From Bdellovibrionales bacterium (lineage in GTDB: Bacteria > Bdellovibrionota > Bdellovibrionia > Bdellovibrionales > UBA1609): a DNA stretch of 9,188 nucleotides. Below the pieces are notes generated by a model that saw only the letters and a list, made by a program, of their open reading frames with translations, was not told the DNA's origin and ran no database searches. Numbering within the stretch: the first letter of the stretch is position 1; every line of letters begins with the position of its first letter. The stretch lies in NCBI GenBank assembly GCA_028279085.1, contig JANQSX010000015.1, positions 1 through 9,188 on the forward strand, given 5' to 3'. Shown in pieces: positions 6,024-9,188 of the stretch. A program made the translations under genes and the position numbers.

Positions 6024-7241
6024 TTACCTTTGGATATCACTAATTCTATTAACACCAAAAGCCCTTTTAAGATCTAATCCTTCAAAAGTTCCTAATTTAC
6101 TGTAACAGTTGTCATCCGGCTCTACCGCTTTAAAAGTATTTACTCCGTTACCATGTCTCCATGTACGGCAGTCAAAAGGACCATTTATGAGAAACCAACA
6201 TTTTCTGTTTCTTTCTGAGAGCGTTGGAATACGTTCTCCTCCTGGGGGGTTTTGATTATATTGAAACACATACTGTTGATCATGGTTATTACAGGAATTT
6301 TGTCTCCTAAAAGTGGTACGGAACTGCATAGTCCATACTGATCCACTATAAAGTGTAATACTGTCATCTCGATCCGGACCGCAATCCACTTCAGTAGTGT
6401 CATCAATAACAAAAATTAAAGCACCATAGTCTTCCTGAAAGAATCCGTGAAAAGAGTTTCGATTCACCCATACATTGTATCTGGCGTTGGATCCGCCTCC
6501 CGATTGAAAACGAATTCTTCGATTGGGTTTATTAGTTCTTCCATAGTCTTGGTAAGCTACGGTGATTATACCTGCATAATACCTTTGACCACTAACTTTA
6601 CTAAGCCTTACATATACTCTGAGATTTGCAATATCACTCATGCTATTAACAGGTTCTCCCAGACGAAAATCTTCAAATGTAAGACTACTTCTAATAGTGA
6701 GAGGAGCACTGGTTCCCCATCGTGCTTCATTGTCTAAGACAATGTTGTTTTTTGCAAAGGATTGGGGACGGCATGGACCTGGATCACCACCAGTGCTATT
6801 TCCGGTGCTGTTCCCGGTACTATTTCCGGTACTGTTCCCAGTGCTATTTCCGGTACTGTTCCCAGTGCTATTTCCAGTACTGTTGCCAGTGCTGTTGCCA
6901 GTGCTATTTCCGGTACTGTTGCCAGTGCTATTTCCAGTACTGTTACCGGTACTGTTGCCGGTAGTGTGGGCGTTTGGATTGTCGGGATTATAAACATTAG
7001 CATATTGGTTTTGATTATCCGATACGGAGAAATATTCCGCTACACCTCCTCTAGTAGGATTATTTGGATCCAATTCGTAATCATTGCCTCCTTCTGAGTT
7101 ATCTGTTGTGGGAGAGTCGGGAGTGAAACCGAAATCGCCCCCTCCGGTAGCATTTTGTTGTTCAACGCAATTCATTAACAACAAAAAAGCTGTTAAACCC
7201 ATTAGGCAAGACAAAGGTATAATATATTTATATCTTTTCAT
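6024..7241 (-). CDS. Repeat-bearing lipoprotein (paralogue of the 318-aa lipoprotein)
   Basis: Predicted lipoprotein of about 405 aa; family not recognised. A signal peptide MKRYKYIIPLSCLMGLT is followed by lipobox LLMN-C (C25 from this start). An upstream ATG at 7265 would add eight residues. I prefer 7241 because the signal peptide then matches the paralogue, though neither start has a clear Shine-Dalgarno. Next come a polar segment with GFTPDSPTTDNSEGG, shared with the paralogue, then 14 perfect NSTG repeats (96-151). A C-terminal domain of about 235 residues begins near EARWGTSAP. Four Cys in this domain (C317, C348, C358, C379) are shared with the paralogue. Two more (C157, C287) are unique and could form an extra disulfide. 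Phrases such as FEDFRLG, GFFQE, WTMQFRTTF, NPPGGE and KAVEPDDNCYSKLGTFEGLD are kept in both. The alternation suggests a beta-rich extracytoplasmic domain held away from the membrane by the NSTG linker. Confidence 0.82.
   Translation of the reverse strand: MKRYKYIIPLSCLMGLTAFLLLMNCVEQQNATGGGDFGFTPDSPTTDNSEGGNDYELDPNNPTRGGVAEYFSVSDNQNQYANVYNPDNPNAHTTGNSTGNSTGNSTGNSTGNSTGNSTGNSTGNSTGNSTGNSTGNSTGNSTGNSTGNSTGGDPGPCRPQSFAKNNIVLDNEARWGTSAPLTIRSSLTFEDFRLGEPVNSMSDIANLRVYVRLSKVSGQRYYAGIITVAYQDYGRTNKPNRRIRFQSGGGSNARYNVWVNRNSFHGFFQEDYGALIFVIDDTTEVDCGPDRDDSITLYSGSVWTMQFRTTFRRQNSCNNHDQQYVFQYNQNPPGGERIPTLSERNRKCWFLINGPFDCRTWRHGNGVNTFKAVEPDDNCYSKLGTFEGLDLKRAFGVNRISDIQR
6789..6956 (-). repeat. 12-bp tandem repeat, 14 units, encoding (Asn-Ser-Thr-Gly)14
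   Basis: Exactly 168 bp, or 14 in-frame 12-bp units, each coding NSTG with no amino-acid change, preceded on the coding strand by a degenerate HTTG unit. Synonymous third-position changes (AAT/AAC, AGT/AGC, ACT/ACC, GGA/GGG/GGC/GGT) show the units are not freshly copied. The Asn codon mostly alternates AAT/AAC, giving a 24-bp higher-order period broken at two points. Unit number can change without frameshift, so slippage would alter linker length rather than switch the gene off. The tract keeps other frames open, which creates false reading frames on both strands. Confidence 0.97.
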
Positions 7242-7280
7242 TCTGTTATTATAAATATAGTTCATGACATACTAAAAACT

Positions 7281-7757
7281 TTACTGATTAAAATAACAAG
7301 CTTGGTCAGTATTGATAAAAATATTTGACACCTTGTATGTGGTTTTTATTTCCTGACCCCGGAAAAGCACAATAGTAAGGGAAACACCATGTCCTCTTAT
7401 ATTGCAGTTATTGATTTGTATATTTCCGGCGGATAACTGAGCATTGCAACTAAAAGTAGACCTATTCGCTAAACAGGGGATGGCCGTCGGCAAAGTTTGT
7501 ATAGTTCCTGTAACCTTAGCCGGTCCATTGTAATCTAAAAGATTTTTTTTTGTGCCGGCTGGAGGTACGACATTCATATTAATATATGATACACTCCCCT
7601 TGTTCTCCGCTCTAAGGCTCACGGTTGCAGGATTGATAGGTTTTTGGGGAGTGACAACCACATTACCTCCTGTGTTGCCTCCCTTAGAGGATCCTCCACA
7701 TCCGGAGAATAAAAAAACATAAAATAAAATGCTAAAAAGTATTGTTATATTTTTCAT
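7281..7757 (-). CDS. Small predicted lipoprotein, unknown family (158 aa)
   Basis: The signal peptide MKNITILFSILFYVFLF is followed by lipobox FSG-C (C20) and a Gly/Ser-rich tether (GGSSKGGNTGGN). A mature domain of about 120 residues has four Cys (C95, C104, C118, C154), enough for two disulfides, and alternating polar/hydrophobic segments that suggest beta structure. I do not recognise the family, and it is not visibly related to its two flanking lipoproteins. It has the strongest ribosome binding site of the cluster, AAAGGAG, eight bases before the ATG. Its gene starts 16 bp after the 318-aa lipoprotein stop codon, and its own stop is followed closely by the repeat-bearing lipoprotein. A shared transcript and envelope location are therefore likely. 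Confidence 0.82.
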   Translation of the reverse strand: MKNITILFSILFYVFLFSGCGGSSKGGNTGGNVVVTPQKPINPATVSLRAENKGSVSYINMNVVPPAGTKKNLLDYNGPAKVTGTIQTLPTAIPCLANRSTFSCNAQLSAGNIQINNCNIRGHGVSLTIVLFRGQEIKTTYKVSNIFINTDQACYFNQ

Positions 7758-7765
7758 TTTGTTAG

Positions 7766-7772
7766 CTCCTTT
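7766..7772 (-). promoter_or_regulatory. Strong ribosome binding site of the 158-aa lipoprotein
   Basis: AAAGGAG on the minus strand, eight bases before the ATG at 7757. It fixes that start. It contrasts with the weak sites of the flanking lipoprotein and recombinase genes, hinting that the small lipoprotein is made in greater amounts. Confidence 0.75.
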
Positions 7773-7773
7773 C

Positions 7774-8730
7774 TTAATATGTTGCTAGGTTACTGATTGC
7801 ACTTACACCAAAGGCTTTTGGTATATCCAGGCCTTCAAATGTGCCTAATTTACTATAACAATTGTCATCAGGTTCTACCGCTTTGAAGGTATTCACTCCC
7901 TTACCATGTCTCCATGTACGGCAGTCAAAAGGCCCGATTGTGAGAAACCAACATTTTCTGTTTCTTTCTGAGAGCATTGGAATAAGCTCTCCTCCTGGTG
8001 GGTTTTGGTTATATTGAAAAACATATTTTTGGTCACGATTATTACAGGAATTTTGTCCTCTAAAAGTGGTACGGAACTGCATAGTCCATATAGAACCACC
8101 GTATGACATAACAGCCGGTGCATCAGGGTTTGGGCGTATAGAAGTAATTCTATCAATAACCAAAATTAAAGCACCGTTATTTTCCTGAAAAAATCCGTGG
8201 AATTTTGTTTTTTTAAGCCATACATTATATTTAGCATTGGCTCCATTTCCTGATTGAAAAGAAATGTTTCTAAAGGGTTTTTCCCTTCCATAATCTTCGT
8301 AGGCAATGGTTACACGACCGGCATAGTATTTTTGGCCGCTCACTTTACCAAGTTTTACATATACTCTAAGGTTTTGGATATCGTTCATACTGTTGACAGG
8401 AACACCCAGACGAAAATCTTCAAATATAAGACTATTAGTAATAGTGATAGGGGCACTAGTTCCCCATTTTGCTTCATTTTCTGAAACAGAGCTGCCGCCG
8501 CTACCAGTGCCTGTAGAGTGTTGTGAAGATGAACCTCTTCCTAATGAAGGGTCATAATATTCACTTTCTCCTTCTGAATTATCTGCTGTAGGAGAATCAG
8601 GAGTGAAGCCGGTAGTGGTTGTAGGACCACTTTTGTCAGAACCGCAATTAAGTAATAAGAAAACAGCACCACCGCTTAAAATTAATAAATAGAACAATAA
8701 GATAATTTTTTTACTCAATATTTTTTTCAT
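7774..8730 (-). CDS. Predicted lipoprotein, first gene of the lipoprotein-recombinase cluster (318 aa)
   Basis: Unrecognised lipoprotein family. A basic N terminus (MKKILSKK) and hydrophobic core lead to lipobox LLLN-C (C29). Next comes a polar tether with GFTPDSPTADNSEGE, then a short STGTGSGGSS linker where the paralogue has its NSTG array. A C-terminal domain runs from about 86 (EAKWGTSAP) to the end. Shared motifs with the paralogue at 6024 include FEDFRLG, VSGQKYYAG, YNVW, HGFFQE, WTMQFRTTF, FQYNQNPPGGE, SERNRKCWFL and EPDDNCYSKLGTFEGLD. All four domain Cys (C229, C260, C270, C291) are conserved between them. The segment around 191-212 differs most and could be a variable loop. It is expected to sit in the envelope; outer-membrane sorting is plausible, since no Asp follows the lipidated Cys. 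The start ATG has only a weak GAGA upstream. Confidence 0.83.
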   Translation of the reverse strand: MKKILSKKIILLFYLLILSGGAVFLLLNCGSDKSGPTTTTGFTPDSPTADNSEGESEYYDPSLGRGSSSQHSTGTGSGGSSVSENEAKWGTSAPITITNSLIFEDFRLGVPVNSMNDIQNLRVYVKLGKVSGQKYYAGRVTIAYEDYGREKPFRNISFQSGNGANAKYNVWLKKTKFHGFFQENNGALILVIDRITSIRPNPDAPAVMSYGGSIWTMQFRTTFRGQNSCNNRDQKYVFQYNQNPPGGELIPMLSERNRKCWFLTIGPFDCRTWRHGKGVNTFKAVEPDDNCYSKLGTFEGLDIPKAFGVSAISNLATY

Positions 8731-8778
8731 AAATTTAATTTCTCATTTTTGTTCATTAGCTTTATGGTGATTAAATTG

Positions 8779-8808
8779 ATCCTATTTTTTGAAGGTTCAG
8801 TTTCTCAA
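8779..8808 (-). promoter_or_regulatory. Candidate promoter of the lipoprotein-recombinase cluster
   Basis: On the minus strand, TTGAGA (plus 8803-8808) and TAGGAT (plus 8779-8784) are separated by 18 bases, matching the sigma70 consensus at five and four of six positions. Transcription would begin about 40 nt before the ATG at 8730. Chance matches are easy in such AT-rich sequence. Confidence 0.3.
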
Positions 8809-8937
8809 TTTCTTACTGTTTTCAAATAAGTGTAAAAATATTAAACATAATACTTCTTGTTATCAGCTAATTTTTTTACATTATCTCGTATATCTTAACT
8901 GATTATTAAATGAATCGGAAAACAGGATACAGAATTA

Positions 8938-8951
8938 AAGACTTAAGTCTT
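8938..8951. promoter_or_regulatory. Perfect 14-bp palindrome AAGACTTAAGTCTT
   Basis: Uninterrupted dyad about 210 bp upstream of the first lipoprotein gene, next to a TATATA stretch (8951-8956). The symmetry is seen directly. A role as a binding site for a dimeric regulator is inference. Confidence 0.35.
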
Positions 8952-9045
8952 ATATATTTACAAAAGCGGTTAAAAAAGCCTTAAATTTTTTCGTAAATTT
9001 ACTTTTCAAGTCAAAAATCAGTTCAAAAATGTGTTTTGTTACATT

Positions 9046-9103
9046 GTCATTCTGAACTGGATTCCGGCCTTCGCCGGAAGGACGTACTTAAACCGGAAGG
9101 ACG
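9046..9103 (+). repeat. Dispersed hairpin repeat, internally deleted copy
   Basis: GTCATTCTGAAC (9046-9057) is identical to the first 12 bases of copy 1 (5031-5042). It joins directly to TGGATTCCGG and the hairpin TTCCGGC-CTTC-GCCGGAA (9062-9079), so the rest of the left hairpin and the core are missing. CCGGAAGGACG occurs twice in direct orientation (9074-9084 and 9093-9103), which looks like a remnant of a further copy. Confidence 0.7.
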
Positions 9104-9120
9104 AATTTTCAATAGTTGCT

Positions 9121-9188
9121 GTCATTCCCGTGAAAACGGGAATCCAGTAATGCATGAAACTTTTTCTGGATTCCGGCCTTCGCCGGAA
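9121..9188 (-). repeat. Dispersed two-hairpin repeat, inverted copy, cut by window edge
   Basis: The hairpin ATTCCCG (9124-9130)/CGGGAAT (9137-9143) with loop TGAAAA is followed by AATCCAG, a spacer containing ATGCATGAAACT (9150-9161), and the hairpin TTCCGGC-CTTC-GCCGGAA (9171-9188). Read on the minus strand, the spacer is AGTTTCATGCAT, matching the copy 1 core with one change. The two copies therefore lie in opposite orientation. The 23 bases at 9166-9188 are identical to 9057-9079. The element probably continues past the window end. Confidence 0.72.

Larger units (their letters stand above)
8731..9045. other. AT-rich intergenic region upstream of the lipoprotein cluster
   Basis: No reading frame of note and no RNA gene seen. 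It carries a candidate minus-strand promoter near 8779-8808 and a perfect palindrome at 8938-8951. Long A and T runs dominate. It gives way at about 9046 to dispersed hairpin repeats. Confidence 0.6.

Noticed and set aside
6185..6412. Matching 75-87 aa frames inside both paralogous lipoproteins (also 7893-8156)
   Set aside because: They resemble each other only because the parent genes are paralogues; both are out-of-frame shadows.
6447..6737. Plus-strand frames antisense to both lipoproteins (also 8254-8484)
   Set aside because: Similar to each other because they mirror the conserved domain; no start signals.
6789..6956. Tandem repeat considered as a CRISPR array
   Set aside because: Units are 12 bp, directly adjoining and in frame with a lipoprotein, with no unique spacers.
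6734..7003. An alternative minus-strand frame of 89 aa through the repeat
   Set aside because: Same cause: a shifted frame of the NSTG array inside the real lipoprotein gene.
6640..7097. Three overlapping plus-strand reading frames of 80-117 aa with low-complexity repeats
   Set aside because: They run antisense through the 12-bp tandem repeat, which keeps every frame open. The products are repetitive and have no start signals.
7242..7265. Upstream ATG at 7265 as the start of the repeat-bearing lipoprotein
   Set aside because: It adds eight polar residues before the basic signal-peptide start and has no Shine-Dalgarno. It cannot be excluded, but 7241 matches the paralogue better.

Overview
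The window reads as AT-rich chromosome of a Gram-negative bacterium. Three lipoproteins with clear lipoboxes and a SufE protein support this. The lineage cannot be fixed from sequence alone. A mevalonate-pathway cluster is unusual in Gram-negatives and is known from Legionellales (Coxiella/Legionella type), Bdellovibrionota and some others. That the window comes from one of these groups is an inference with low confidence.

Left part (2-3222, plus strand): three isoprenoid genes in a row. They are the C-terminal two-thirds of type 2 isopentenyl-diphosphate isomerase (cut by the window edge), a class II HMG-CoA reductase with its catalytic residues in place, and a GHMP-family kinase that is probably mevalonate or phosphomevalonate kinase. 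Together they belong to the route from HMG-CoA through mevalonate to IPP/DMAPP. The missing steps (HMG-CoA synthase, decarboxylase, a second kinase) are not in view and may lie upstream.

Middle (3223-5100): a small minus-strand gene for a 64-aa protein of unknown function converges on the kinase. A 371-bp divergent intergenic region with palindromes follows. Then come sufE (sulfur transfer to the SUF cysteine desulfurase) and a TVP38/DedA-like VTT-domain membrane protein. A two-hairpin intergenic repeat closes this block.

Right part (5125-8730, minus strand): four closely spaced genes, read right to left. They encode a 318-aa lipoprotein, a 158-aa lipoprotein, a paralogue of the first carrying 14 perfect Asn-Ser-Thr-Gly repeats, and a complete XerC/D-like tyrosine recombinase. 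Gaps of 16, 39 (or 15) and 11 bp suggest one transcript. I do not recognise the shared lipoprotein domain. This lipoprotein plus recombinase cassette is the least explained and most interesting part of the window.

Right edge (8731-9188): an AT-rich upstream region with a candidate promoter and a perfect 14-bp palindrome, then a cluster of the same dispersed hairpin repeat seen at 5031. One copy is in the opposite orientation and one has lost its core.
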